From: Fervidibacter sinensis
GTDB taxonomy: Bacteria; Armatimonadota; Fervidibacteria; Fervidibacterales; Fervidibacteraceae
NCBI GenBank assembly: GCA_032161045.1
Contig: JAVHTH010000003.1
DNA length: 64,000 nucleotides
Direction: 5' to 3' (one strand)
Below are positions 1-7,889 of this stretch, piece after piece. The notes under the pieces were generated by a model. The model did not search any database, was not told where the DNA came from, and worked only from the letters and a program-made list of their open reading frames with translations. The translations under genes and the position numbers were made by a program. Numbering within the stretch: the stretch's first letter is position 1; the number at the start of each line of letters is the position of its first letter.

Positions 1-170
1 TTCGTCGTCACCCAGACCCCAAACTCTTCGGCAAACGCTTTCGCTACATTTTCAACGGCGTCGCAGGCTGCTGCCAATTCCGCCTGCTCAATTGTCCGCA
101 ATTGATTTGCCAAACTTCTGCCCATCACTCCACAACCGACAAGCCCAACCCTTACTTTTCCGTTTCGCAT
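1..170 (-). CDS. Gfo/Idh/MocA-family oxidoreductase, 5' end only
   Basis: The minus strand reads from an ATG at 170 through 56 codons and runs off the left edge of the window. The start is MRNGKVRVGLVGCGVMGRSL, a Rossmann beta-alpha-beta turn with the GxGxxG nucleotide-binding pattern, followed by LAAACDAVENVAKAFAEEFG, the usual second strand and helix of the Gfo/Idh/MocA NAD(P)-dependent sugar dehydrogenase family. A GGAGGGG site lies 7 bases before the ATG. The substrate cannot be told from the N terminus; members commonly oxidise sugars or inositols, which fits the glycosidase genes next door. The C-terminal substrate domain is outside the window. Confidence 0.8.
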   Translation of the reverse strand, partial: MRNGKVRVGLVGCGVMGRSLANQLRTIEQAELAAACDAVENVAKAFAEEFGVWVTT

Positions 171-233
171 GGTTCAACCCCTCCATCCAACATTTTGATG
201 GTGCTCAATTGCCCGCGCCATCGGATTCAACAT

Positions 234-297
234 GTAGGGCACGGTTTTAAACCGTGCCGAAAAAATTTCGTCGGCGGGGTGTAAAACCCCGCCCTAC
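234..297. repeat. Two-hairpin repeat element (copy A)
   Basis: A 64-base element bounded by GTAGGGC on the left and its complement GCCCTAC on the right. It contains two stem-loops: GCACGGTT/AACCGTGC at 239-257 and GGCGGGGT/ACCCCGCC at 273-293. It sits between the oxidoreductase start and the DUF4091 gene end, in a 159-base gap holding no gene. The layout matches the elements at 5152-5245 and 61396-61466. It is not a normal terminator because no T run follows either stem. Confidence 0.65.
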
Positions 298-329
298 GAT
301 ATGACCTTCTCACTTGCTCAAAGACAGCG

Positions 330-2729
330 CTAATGAACGAGTGGGTAGTCTGTAAGTCTTTCCGAACCCAACAATTTCAATGCCCATTCACGAACTCTAT
401 CCGCAACTGTCCTGTCCTTGCTGACATGCCAACGCAACTCGTTGACGCCGATGGGTTGCAAAACTTTTGCGATGCCTTCTTTCAACAGCCTTTCTGCCTC
501 AGCGCTCAATGAACTTTTGAACCTCCGTTCCCGAACCATTCGGCTCAACATTGTCAAGATTTCGTAATCTTGCACACCTTCACGAATTGCCTCCATGTGC
601 TTTGCGGGGGTCACGCTATCGGGCGCAATGAACAAAGGCGTATAGCAATTGCGCGGGTCAAGGTAAGCGTTCCAGCAAGAGTTGCCACCGTTGTCACCGA
701 ACGCCCAGAAGAACATCTCATCAGCGCCGATGGCGAAACAGTGCCAAGCCTGCAAGCGATAGTAAGCGTAAGGGTCAAGAAGTTTGCTCGGTCCGCTGCA
801 AGAGTAAAGTGCCAACCGCTTGCCTTTTGCTTTCCAGCCGAGATAGAACTCCTCATGTGCTTTGGGGTTTCTCAGCCAAATTGCCCGTTGCGGGCAAAGG
901 ACATCAACGACTTCAGGAAGTTGCGGGTTCATCCTTTGCGGTTCGCTCCATGTCGGGTCAACCCAAATGACAACTTCTGGTGCAGTCTTCTTGAGTGCTT
1001 TTGCCCAAGCGATTGTCAATTCATCCTGTTCAGGCGTGTGGGGTTCATCAACGAGCAAGACGCCAAATTGACCTTTCTTCAAACCTCGCTTTTGAGCGTG
1101 TCGCCACCAAAAAGCAATCCACTCTCCGACCTTTCGTTCAAACTCCGGCGTCCCAACTTTTGAGCCTTCAAAACTGCTGCCAGCATTGACGAAAACATAA
1201 AATCGGCTTGCCCCACGCCAACGGTTAAGCCATTGGTCAAAGGCAGTAGTGTCAGGTTCTTCAACCATTCTGCCTTGCGCATCAAACTTGCCTGATGGCA
1301 AAACGAAGCGACTTGCCCAAGGAATGTCTACAAAGTGCTCCCTCAAATGGGCAATGAAAGCGTCTCGGTTTTTCGGGTTGACCCCGTATCGCTCTTCAAC
1401 ATCGGTGTAATCCCAACCACCCAAATGCAACGACATGCGGTCAGGCAAAGTCAATGGCAAAACCGTCAACCGAAGCGAGATTGAAACTTTATCGCCTGCA
1501 TCGGATGTGATGACGATGCGAGCATTGTAATCGCCCGAAAGCGCTTTCTTTGTTGGCTTGAAATTCAACCACGCTTGTCCAACCATGCCCGATGCGACAG
1601 CGAACCGTTCGCCTTTCGGCAAAGCGGCGGCAATAGGGACACCTTCCTTCGTGTCCGTCCAAAGGGCATGATGTGGCTCAACAACGATTGTGTCAGGCAA
1701 GCCTTGCACTTGCACGCGAACCGCAATCGGTCGCTCACGAACATTGACAATGTTGATGGCAATTGGGCGAACCTCATTTCGCAGCAAAATAAGTTCCACT
1801 CTTTCCATTACCACTTTTGGCAGCGGGTTCTCTCTCAGGTAGGGCAATGGGTCGTAGGGCGATGAAGCGACGAAAGCGACGAACGGCTTCATCCCCTTTG
1901 CTCGCCACAATTGCGCTTGAACTTCAAACAACCGTGCATGCCAATCGTTCAAAGGCAAGGTTGTTCGGAATGAAACAGGATTGTCAATGGCGAAGGCTTT
2001 CGGCACAAAGTTCGCGAGTTCATCCAATTGTTGGCGAATTTGTGATTTCGTTGGCTCAGCGATTTTCGCTTGCTCAACAATTTGCCGCAAGGTGGCTAAA
2101 TCTTCCTTCAAACGCCTCAAGGCGCACCGCTCAATTTCCTTGCGCTGGGCGAAAATTTTCAAATCGGCAATCGGCTCGCTTGCAAAAGGTTGAAATCGCC
2201 AATTTGGGTCGCCCTCGTAAACCTCAATTTCGTCAACGAAGCAGAACGAACCTTGCGGGATGACCACGAAAGCAACGAACCGTCCATGAGTTTGCCATTG
2301 GTCAGTCCAGAACCGATGGACTGCGTAACCTTGAGCAGGTGGTGGACCGTTTTGCTCATTGCTCGCTTGAACTAACTCGCCGACTTCATGCCATTGTTTG
2401 CCGTCAACGCTGACCAAAACCCAAATCGCTGCAGGGAACTCAACTCCAGCGACACCTGCAGCGGTGTTAAACGATGCACCTGCAATTGAAACATCACGAC
2501 CCAAGTCAACAACGATGAAAACAGGGCTGACATTTCTCCACCCGACAGTGCTCTTTTGTGTCCAGAAGTAGCCTTGCGTGTATTTGCCGTCGGTCAGTTG
2601 AATTCGGTCATCTGGGTCGGTGCAATAAAGGTAGTTGGGTGCGGGTTGAAGCGTGTAGGGGCAATTGACAGCGATGTTGGGGCGCTGCAAAAGGAAGTTA
2701 AGCAAAACAGCCGCAAACCAAACCAGCAC
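330..2729 (-). CDS. DUF4091-type glycoside hydrolase-like protein with N-terminal discoidin-like domain
   Basis: 799 residues from a GTG start, chosen because AGGTGG lies about 9 bases upstream. The N terminus is a short hydrophobic export signal (VWFAAVLLNFLLQ). Residues about 20-170 look like a discoidin/F5-8C carbohydrate-binding module (DGKYTQGYFWTQ, VFIVVDLG). The C-terminal two thirds resemble the DUF4091 family: a TIM-barrel-like stretch with VLLVDEP, then GADEMFFWAFGD and REGVQDYEIL near the end, all typical of that family. DUF4091 proteins are considered glycosidase-like; the substrate is unknown. It is probably exported and part of the polysaccharide-degrading set that continues to 6.3 kb. 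The family call is firm, the reaction is not. Confidence 0.8.
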   Translation of the reverse strand: MLVWFAAVLLNFLLQRPNIAVNCPYTLQPAPNYLYCTDPDDRIQLTDGKYTQGYFWTQKSTVGWRNVSPVFIVVDLGRDVSIAGASFNTAAGVAGVEFPAAIWVLVSVDGKQWHEVGELVQASNEQNGPPPAQGYAVHRFWTDQWQTHGRFVAFVVIPQGSFCFVDEIEVYEGDPNWRFQPFASEPIADLKIFAQRKEIERCALRRLKEDLATLRQIVEQAKIAEPTKSQIRQQLDELANFVPKAFAIDNPVSFRTTLPLNDWHARLFEVQAQLWRAKGMKPFVAFVASSPYDPLPYLRENPLPKVVMERVELILLRNEVRPIAINIVNVRERPIAVRVQVQGLPDTIVVEPHHALWTDTKEGVPIAAALPKGERFAVASGMVGQAWLNFKPTKKALSGDYNARIVITSDAGDKVSISLRLTVLPLTLPDRMSLHLGGWDYTDVEERYGVNPKNRDAFIAHLREHFVDIPWASRFVLPSGKFDAQGRMVEEPDTTAFDQWLNRWRGASRFYVFVNAGSSFEGSKVGTPEFERKVGEWIAFWWRHAQKRGLKKGQFGVLLVDEPHTPEQDELTIAWAKALKKTAPEVVIWVDPTWSEPQRMNPQLPEVVDVLCPQRAIWLRNPKAHEEFYLGWKAKGKRLALYSCSGPSKLLDPYAYYRLQAWHCFAIGADEMFFWAFGDNGGNSCWNAYLDPRNCYTPLFIAPDSVTPAKHMEAIREGVQDYEILTMLSRMVRERRFKSSLSAEAERLLKEGIAKVLQPIGVNELRWHVSKDRTVADRVREWALKLLGSERLTDYPLVH

Positions 2730-2958
2730 CGCTTTTCACCACCTGTTCGCCTTAAGGCTGATTTGAGCGAACCCGACCGAAAATTTTGCCCCACATTCAT
2801 CCGTTCTGGTTCAATTGTGTTTCTTCACTTTGCACTCTTGTCAAATGCATGTGGGGCGTTCAAAAATTGTGAGTGGTCAGGGTGAATTGGGTCAGGCAGT
2901 ATTTGACGAGAAATCAGTGCGGTTCATGTTTGGTTGGACCGCGCGGGAGGGATCAGAG

Positions 2959-3171
2959 ATGGGAGAGCAAAAGCGAGTGTTTGATGTCCCACGAATGTGG
3001 CTAATTTTGGGCGTAGCCGGTTTAGTCATCGCTGTCGTCCTCTGGCTTTACGCCATCTTGACACCCGGTCGGCAAGATTCCGCCGTTTCCGTCGGCAGAG
3101 CCTTTTTCTCATCGGGAGTGGTCTTGCTTGTCGGTTCGCACTTAGTTTCTTTGTTGAAACGGCAGAGTTGA
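2959..3171 (+). CDS. Small membrane protein, two transmembrane segments
   Basis: 70 residues. The start at 2959 (MGEQKRVFDVPRMW) was chosen because GGGAGGG lies 7-8 bases upstream; the frame is open further 5' but without a good ribosome site. Two hydrophobic stretches are visible, LILGVAGLVIAVVLWLYAIL and a second around AFFSSGVVLLVGSHLVSLL, so this is a likely two-pass inner-membrane protein. No family was recognised. It is transcribed away from the DUF4091 gene and toward the GH127 gene, so it stands alone. A real gene is likely but not certain. Confidence 0.6.
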   Translation: MGEQKRVFDVPRMWLILGVAGLVIAVVLWLYAILTPGRQDSAVSVGRAFFSSGVVLLVGSHLVSLLKRQS

Positions 3172-3180
3172 TTTGATGAG

Positions 3181-5136
3181 TTACGCCTTTGACAACCAAA
3201 CAGTCATCGGTCCTGCGTCCCTATTCGCCCAAGCGAAGTAAGGGATAGCGGTGAAGTGAATTGGGCGAATGTGTGGAGAAATTGACCGCAAGGGTTGATA
3301 AAGGGCGTTTTCCCAGCGTCTCAACTCAACCGCAATACCTTCTCCTTGAACAGCGATGACTGGCAAGTTGGCGATGCTTTTCGGGATGGCTGTTAGGGGT
3401 CGGTCTGTCCTCACTGCAATGCACCAAACATCCGCTTCAGGGTTGTCAACTTGCTCAAGGCAATAAACGATGGGACCGCGCTGAATCGCAACGCGACCAC
3501 CGTTGGGTTCAACGAATGGATGGCAAACAACAAATTCCGTCGGGATTTCAAGCGATAGTTGAACCGTGTCCGTTCGCTTCCACTCGCGCTGAATTGTAGC
3601 GAAAGCGCTGGGTTTGGCATCAAAGGTTTGACCGTTGACCTTGACAGTTGCTTTAGGACACCATTGTGGAATCCGCAACCTCAAAGCAAAGTTGACGGGT
3701 TGCTCTGGTTGAATTTGCAACTCAACCGTGCCATCCCAAGGGTAATCGGTGCGCTGAATGAGAGTTATCGGAACGCCTTTGAAATTCAGCGTCGCAGTGC
3801 TTTCGGCATAAAGGTTGACAAAGATGCCGTCATCGTTGATGGCATAAAGGAAACTTTGAACCATCGGCAGTAACCGGGCGATATTTGGCGGGCAACACGC
3901 GCACTCAAACCAAGGTTGGCGACGATGCTGACCCCGATTTGCAAGCGGGTTGACATAAAAGTAAGACTTGCCGTCCAAGCCAATGCCTGAAAGCGCACCG
4001 TTGAACAACGAACGCTCAAGCACATCAATAAACTGAGCCTCACCCGTCAGCAGAAACATTCGCCACTGCCAAAGGATGTTGGCTATAGCGGCACAAGTTT
4101 CAGCGTAAGCCCGTTCATTTGGCAACTCGTAATCGCGTCCAAATGCTTCACCCTCATAGCAAGCGCCACAACCGCCGGTCACATAGATCCGCCTTTCTGT
4201 CAAGTTTCGCCACATCCGTTGAAGCGCTCGCATCAATGTATCGTCCCCAATCTCGGCGTAAAGGTCGGCAGCGCCAGCGTTAAGGTAAAGTGCTCGGACA
4301 GCGTGACCTGTAACTTCGTCAAGTTCGCGGAAAGGTTTGTGGTCTTGGTGGTAAGGTGAGCCGCCGATGCGTTTGTGACCTCGGACATCAACGAAAAATT
4401 GAGCCAAGTTCAAATAGCGTTGCTCACCTGTTTCTCGGTAAAGTTCCACCAACGCCATTTCAACTTCGGGGTGACCGTCAGGTTCCTCCTTTTTGCCCCA
4501 ACCGAAAACTTTGTCAATCAAGTCAGCGAAACGGGTCGCAACTTTGAGCAATCTATCGTCGCCAGTTACTCGGTGGTGGGCAACTGCCGCTTGGAAAAGG
4601 TGCCCGGCGCAATAAAGTTCGTGCATGTCACGCAAGTTTGTCCAGCGTTGACCTTTGCGTTCAAGTGAGAAGTAGGTGTTCAAGTATCCGTCTTCGTCTT
4701 GAGCCGCCTCAATTTCTGGGATGATGCGGTTAATCAACTCAGCGACTTTCGCGTTGTATTGCACGGCAAGCGACCACGCAGCCGCTTCAATCCACTTGTA
4801 GACATCGCTGTCGTTGAAGTAAAGCCCTCGGAATTCGCCACCGACTTTCCCTGCAACTCGCCTGAAATTGTCAATCCTTCCCGTTTGCTCAAGCAACTCA
4901 TATTGGGTTGGCAAGGTGACTTCCTGAAGGTCAGCCAACCTTGGCTGCCAAAACTTGTCGCGCAACTTAACAGCGCTGATGGGAATTGGTAGCAATTTTG
5001 CGTGTGGGCTTTTTGTCGTGTCAACGACGATGCTGCGTTCAGCCATTTGTTTTCCACCTCCACTCAATTTTTGTGCGATCAACCAACTTGCACTTGCCCC
5101 AACCGCCAAAGATTGCAAAAACTCCCGACGCTTCAT
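3181..5136 (-). CDS. GH127 beta-L-arabinofuranosidase
   Basis: 651 residues. The start at 5136 gives MKRREFLQSLAVG, a Tat-type signal (RREFLQ), with AAAGGG about 8 bases upstream; an ATG two codons earlier is possible. The catalytic set of GH127 is complete: E330 in GEAFG, E346 and C348 in AETCA, and C412/C414/C415 in ECACCPP. Spacing equals that of the Bifidobacterium enzyme HypBA1 (E322, E338, C340, C415, C417, C418), where one cysteine is the nucleophile and the others with the glutamate bind zinc. It should release L-arabinofuranose from beta-linked arabino-oligosaccharides, outside the cytoplasm. The GH5-like gene lies just upstream on the same strand, so the two may form one transcript through the hairpin element between them. 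Confidence 0.92.
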   Translation of the reverse strand: MKRREFLQSLAVGASASWLIAQKLSGGGKQMAERSIVVDTTKSPHAKLLPIPISAVKLRDKFWQPRLADLQEVTLPTQYELLEQTGRIDNFRRVAGKVGGEFRGLYFNDSDVYKWIEAAAWSLAVQYNAKVAELINRIIPEIEAAQDEDGYLNTYFSLERKGQRWTNLRDMHELYCAGHLFQAAVAHHRVTGDDRLLKVATRFADLIDKVFGWGKKEEPDGHPEVEMALVELYRETGEQRYLNLAQFFVDVRGHKRIGGSPYHQDHKPFRELDEVTGHAVRALYLNAGAADLYAEIGDDTLMRALQRMWRNLTERRIYVTGGCGACYEGEAFGRDYELPNERAYAETCAAIANILWQWRMFLLTGEAQFIDVLERSLFNGALSGIGLDGKSYFYVNPLANRGQHRRQPWFECACCPPNIARLLPMVQSFLYAINDDGIFVNLYAESTATLNFKGVPITLIQRTDYPWDGTVELQIQPEQPVNFALRLRIPQWCPKATVKVNGQTFDAKPSAFATIQREWKRTDTVQLSLEIPTEFVVCHPFVEPNGGRVAIQRGPIVYCLEQVDNPEADVWCIAVRTDRPLTAIPKSIANLPVIAVQGEGIAVELRRWENALYQPLRSISPHIRPIHFTAIPYFAWANRDAGPMTVWLSKA

Positions 5137-5151
5137 AAGCATCACCCTTTT

Positions 5152-5245
5152 GTAGGGGCGGCTTCTGCCGCAAATTACATCAACCCGCCTTTGGGTCACA
5201 TTTTTGCGCCACTACAGCATTCGGGCACATCTCATGTGCCCCTAC
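5152..5245. repeat. Two-hairpin repeat element (copy B)
   Basis: A 94-base element with ends GTAGGGGC (5152-5159) and GCCCCTAC (5238-5245). The left hairpin is GCGGC-TTCT-GCCGC at 5158-5171; the right is GGGCACAT-CTC-ATGTGCCC at 5223-5241. It fills the whole space between two co-oriented glycosidase genes. Its right end supplies the stop codon of the GH5-like gene (TAG on the minus strand at 5242-5244). Confidence 0.7.
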
Positions 5246-6315
5246 ATTAACTGCCTGATCATGTCAACTTCGGCTGGGTCAAAAGGTGTCCCGTCGGGAT
5301 GGAGCAAATCGTGCTGCCAAACTTTCGGTGGCGGGTCGCCGGGCTTTGATGACCAGTCAAGGTAAGTTTGGGTTTTGCCCGCAACCAAGCCCCAGAAATA
5401 CCAGCCAATTTTGTGTTGGGCGAACATCGGCAAAAGAGCGGCGAAAGTGTTGCCGACTTGCCGGCGCAAAAATTCTGTGCACAAAATCGGACGCTTGAAC
5501 TTTTGCAGGAACTCAATTTTCGCCTTAACGCCTTCAGGTGGGTCGTAAGCGTGAAACGAGATGACATCCGATAACTCGGCGAACCTTTGGTGCATTGCAT
5601 CTTGAAAGTTCGCCCACAAGCCAACTGTCAATGGCTGCGATGGCGAAACTTCTCGCGCCCACTCAAAAGTCGCTTCAACAAGAGGCAAACTCTTTTCGCC
5701 CATGCCTTCGTTGCCCGGTTCGTTGTATAAGTCCCAAACAACCACTCGCTCGTCCTTTGCGAAACTCCCGACGATGTCCTTGACGAACTTCTCCAAGCCT
5801 TTCCACGCATTTCTGTCAAGCACTCGCGAGCGCCCCGGGCTTGCGACCCAACGGCTGTTGTGGACGCCGGGAATTGGCGGCTCTTGAGGACCGAGTTTCG
5901 GCTCTTGGTTCCAGCAGTCATCAAAGAGCACAAGCATCGTGCTGATGACATGCTTAAAGGCGATGCTTAAGAACTTGTCAAGCCGCTTTTTGAACCCGTT
6001 TGGATCTGCTTCCCAAACAAGGTAATGCAGGAAAACTCGGATACTGTTCAGGCGAATTTTCTCCGCCCATCCCAACTCTTCATCAATTGTCCGTTCATCA
6101 AAGGTTTCTTCCTGCCACATTTCAATGGTGTTGACAGCAGTTCGCGGGATGTAGTTGCAACCTCGCAACCAGCCAACTCGCTTATGCCAATCCCACGCTT
6201 TTGCTTCGTCCCATCTTGCAACGGGCATCGTTTTACCTTCCCCTTTTCGCCGAAAAGTTTCCTGCCCCACTATCGTGACAGTTGCTATCCCTTTCAAAAA
6301 CTCTCGCCGCCTCAC
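5242..6315 (-). CDS. GH5-like (clan A) glycoside hydrolase, cellulase family
   Basis: 357 residues from GTG at 6315; GAGGTGA lies 5 bases upstream, and this start gives VRRREFLKGIATVTIVG, a Tat-type signal. The frame is open further upstream, but no ribosome site is visible there. The fold signature is that of (beta/alpha)8 glycosidases: the acid/base E199 in LYNEPG after strand 4 and the probable nucleophile E281 in CTEFLRR after strand 7. NCBI-style annotation would be cellulase-family glycosylhydrolase; the actual substrate (xylan, mannan or glucan) cannot be read from sequence. It is upstream of GH127 on the same strand and probably exported with it. Confidence 0.82.
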   Translation of the reverse strand: MRRREFLKGIATVTIVGQETFRRKGEGKTMPVARWDEAKAWDWHKRVGWLRGCNYIPRTAVNTIEMWQEETFDERTIDEELGWAEKIRLNSIRVFLHYLVWEADPNGFKKRLDKFLSIAFKHVISTMLVLFDDCWNQEPKLGPQEPPIPGVHNSRWVASPGRSRVLDRNAWKGLEKFVKDIVGSFAKDERVVVWDLYNEPGNEGMGEKSLPLVEATFEWAREVSPSQPLTVGLWANFQDAMHQRFAELSDVISFHAYDPPEGVKAKIEFLQKFKRPILCTEFLRRQVGNTFAALLPMFAQHKIGWYFWGLVAGKTQTYLDWSSKPGDPPPKVWQHDLLHPDGTPFDPAEVDMIRQLM

Positions 6316-6431
6316 GAAAATCACCTCAGTAAAGTTTGGCGGAACTGACGGTGTTGTTAAGGTGGAACGGTTTTTGACACTCGTTCGTCTAAACGGCGGT
6401 GACAAAATTCGCTGTTGGGAGGCGATGAGAG

Positions 6432-7328
6432 ATGAGAAACCGTTGGATTTGGGGATTGCTCATGGTAGCGGGTGGGATGGTCTTGTTTCTCACTTGCGTG
6501 TTTTTGAGCCTTCGTTCATCGTCGCGTCCTCCAATGGAAGCCGAAGCCCCTATGTTCCCTATGATGGTGAGCAAAGAGCGGGGAGAACCGAAAGATTTCG
6601 GAAAGATGGCTATCAGTTACGCTTCACCCACAGTCAAAGTCTCTTTGACCCGCAAACTCATTCGTGAAGCGTGGCTGACACTGATGGTTCAAGATGTCCC
6701 GAAAATTGCTCAACAGGTTCGCCAGATTGCGGAGCAATTGGATGGCTATGTCGCTAACGCTTCTCAGTCCCGTGAACCTGAAGGCGAGTGGAGTGCCGAG
6801 TTGGTTTTGCGCGTCCCTTCAGAACGCTACCACGAAGCGCTTTCAAAACTTCAGCAGTTAGGGCGGGTTGAAGATTTGCGTGAGCAAGTGCAAGATGTCA
6901 CTGAAGAGTTCGTTGACTTGGAGGCAAGATTGCGGAACCTGAAACGCTCAGAGCAACATCTGCTTGAGTTGCTCAAGCGCACAGGCAAAGTCAGCGATTT
7001 GCTTCAAGTTGAGCGGGAACTTTCCGAACGGCGTTCCGAAATTGAGCGGATTGAAGGTAGGTTGCGGTATTTGACCCATCAAACGACCTTCTCAACAATC
7101 CATGTCACCCTGAAAGAGTTTCGTGCTCGCCCGATGCCTGAAACGGCATTCAGCGTCCCGAAAGTTTTCAGTGACGCCTTTCGGACGGCTGTGCTGATTT
7201 TGCGCGGAATTTTGGTCATTTTGATTTGGGTCCTCGTCTTCGGGATTTTCTGGGTGCCACTTTCACTCTTCGCTTGGTGGTGGACAAAGCGAACGCGACG
7301 GGTTGAAGAAATAGCGGGGACTGAGTGA
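6432..7328 (+). CDS. DUF4349 domain-containing membrane protein
   Basis: 298 residues. An N-terminal membrane anchor (WGLLMVAGGMVLFLTCVF) is followed by a short linker and the DUF4349 domain: REAWLTLMVQDV, VLRVPSERYHEALSKL and VTEEFVDLEARLRNLKRSE, then a long coiled coil (about residues 160-215) and a C-terminal hydrophobic segment near 240-275. The extracytoplasmic domain thus lies between two membrane segments. The family has no assigned biochemical role. GGAGG precedes the ATG. It is transcribed divergently from the GH5-like gene and is followed by a DUF2752 gene. Confidence 0.85.
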   Translation: MRNRWIWGLLMVAGGMVLFLTCVFLSLRSSSRPPMEAEAPMFPMMVSKERGEPKDFGKMAISYASPTVKVSLTRKLIREAWLTLMVQDVPKIAQQVRQIAEQLDGYVANASQSREPEGEWSAELVLRVPSERYHEALSKLQQLGRVEDLREQVQDVTEEFVDLEARLRNLKRSEQHLLELLKRTGKVSDLLQVERELSERRSEIERIEGRLRYLTHQTTFSTIHVTLKEFRARPMPETAFSVPKVFSDAFRTAVLILRGILVILIWVLVFGIFWVPLSLFAWWWTKRTRRVEEIAGTE

Positions 7329-7377
7329 ACAACTTAAGGGCTGCGAGTTTGACAAAATTGGCTGTGGTGATGGGAGA

Positions 7378-7875
7378 ATGGATGCGAATTCAACTTCTCA
7401 AAACCCATCGCAAGTTTCTGTCCCGAAGGGACAAAAGCGAACTCTGAAGGCATCTTGGAAGTTATCGCGTCTCTTTTTCATCGCACTTGTGATTTTTGGA
7501 ACAATCGTGGCACATTTTTTGCCAATGTTGCCGTATCAACTGCCTTTGTGTCTCTTTAGGCTGATGACGGGTTACCCGTGTGCTGGCTGCGGGATGACAA
7601 GGGCTTTTGAGGCTGCTGCTCATGGTCACTTCAAAGAGGCTTTTGAGTGGCACCCTATCGGGTTGGCGCTTTTCATCGCTGCTTGGGCTGGAGTCCTTTT
7701 ATGCACTTACGAACTTTTGACGAATAAACCTTTTGACTGGGAGGGATGGCTGAATCGTTATGGCACTTTGTTGGCATGGATTCTTTTCTTCGCGCTGATT
7801 GGTTTGTGGGTCTTGAGGCTGAGTTACTATAGGTTCGGTCAATGGCTGCCCCTTCCACTTAAGTTCCCGCTCTAA
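7378..7875 (+). CDS. DUF2752 domain-containing membrane protein
   Basis: 165 residues with the DUF2752 hallmark GYPCAGCGMTRAFEAAAHG, where the cysteines and the TR pair are the conserved core, plus about four hydrophobic helices (FFIALVIFGTIVAHFLP; ALFIAAWAGVLLC; TLLAWILFFALIGLW and a short first one). DUF2752 proteins are small inner-membrane proteins of unknown function. It is 49 bases downstream of the DUF4349 gene, likely co-transcribed. The first 30 residues are poorly conserved and a shorter start is possible. Confidence 0.82.
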   Translation: MDANSTSQNPSQVSVPKGQKRTLKASWKLSRLFFIALVIFGTIVAHFLPMLPYQLPLCLFRLMTGYPCAGCGMTRAFEAAAHGHFKEAFEWHPIGLALFIAAWAGVLLCTYELLTNKPFDWEGWLNRYGTLLAWILFFALIGLWVLRLSYYRFGQWLPLPLKFPL

Positions 7876-7889
7876 CAATTCAAAGCAGG

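Noticed and set aside
570..1163. 197-codon plus-strand frame opposite the DUF4091 gene
   Set aside because: Shadow of the coding strand: no ribosome site and no recognisable domain.
2839..2844. TTGACA on the minus strand as a promoter for the DUF4091 gene
   Set aside because: The -35 is perfect, but no acceptable -10 lies 16-18 bases downstream.
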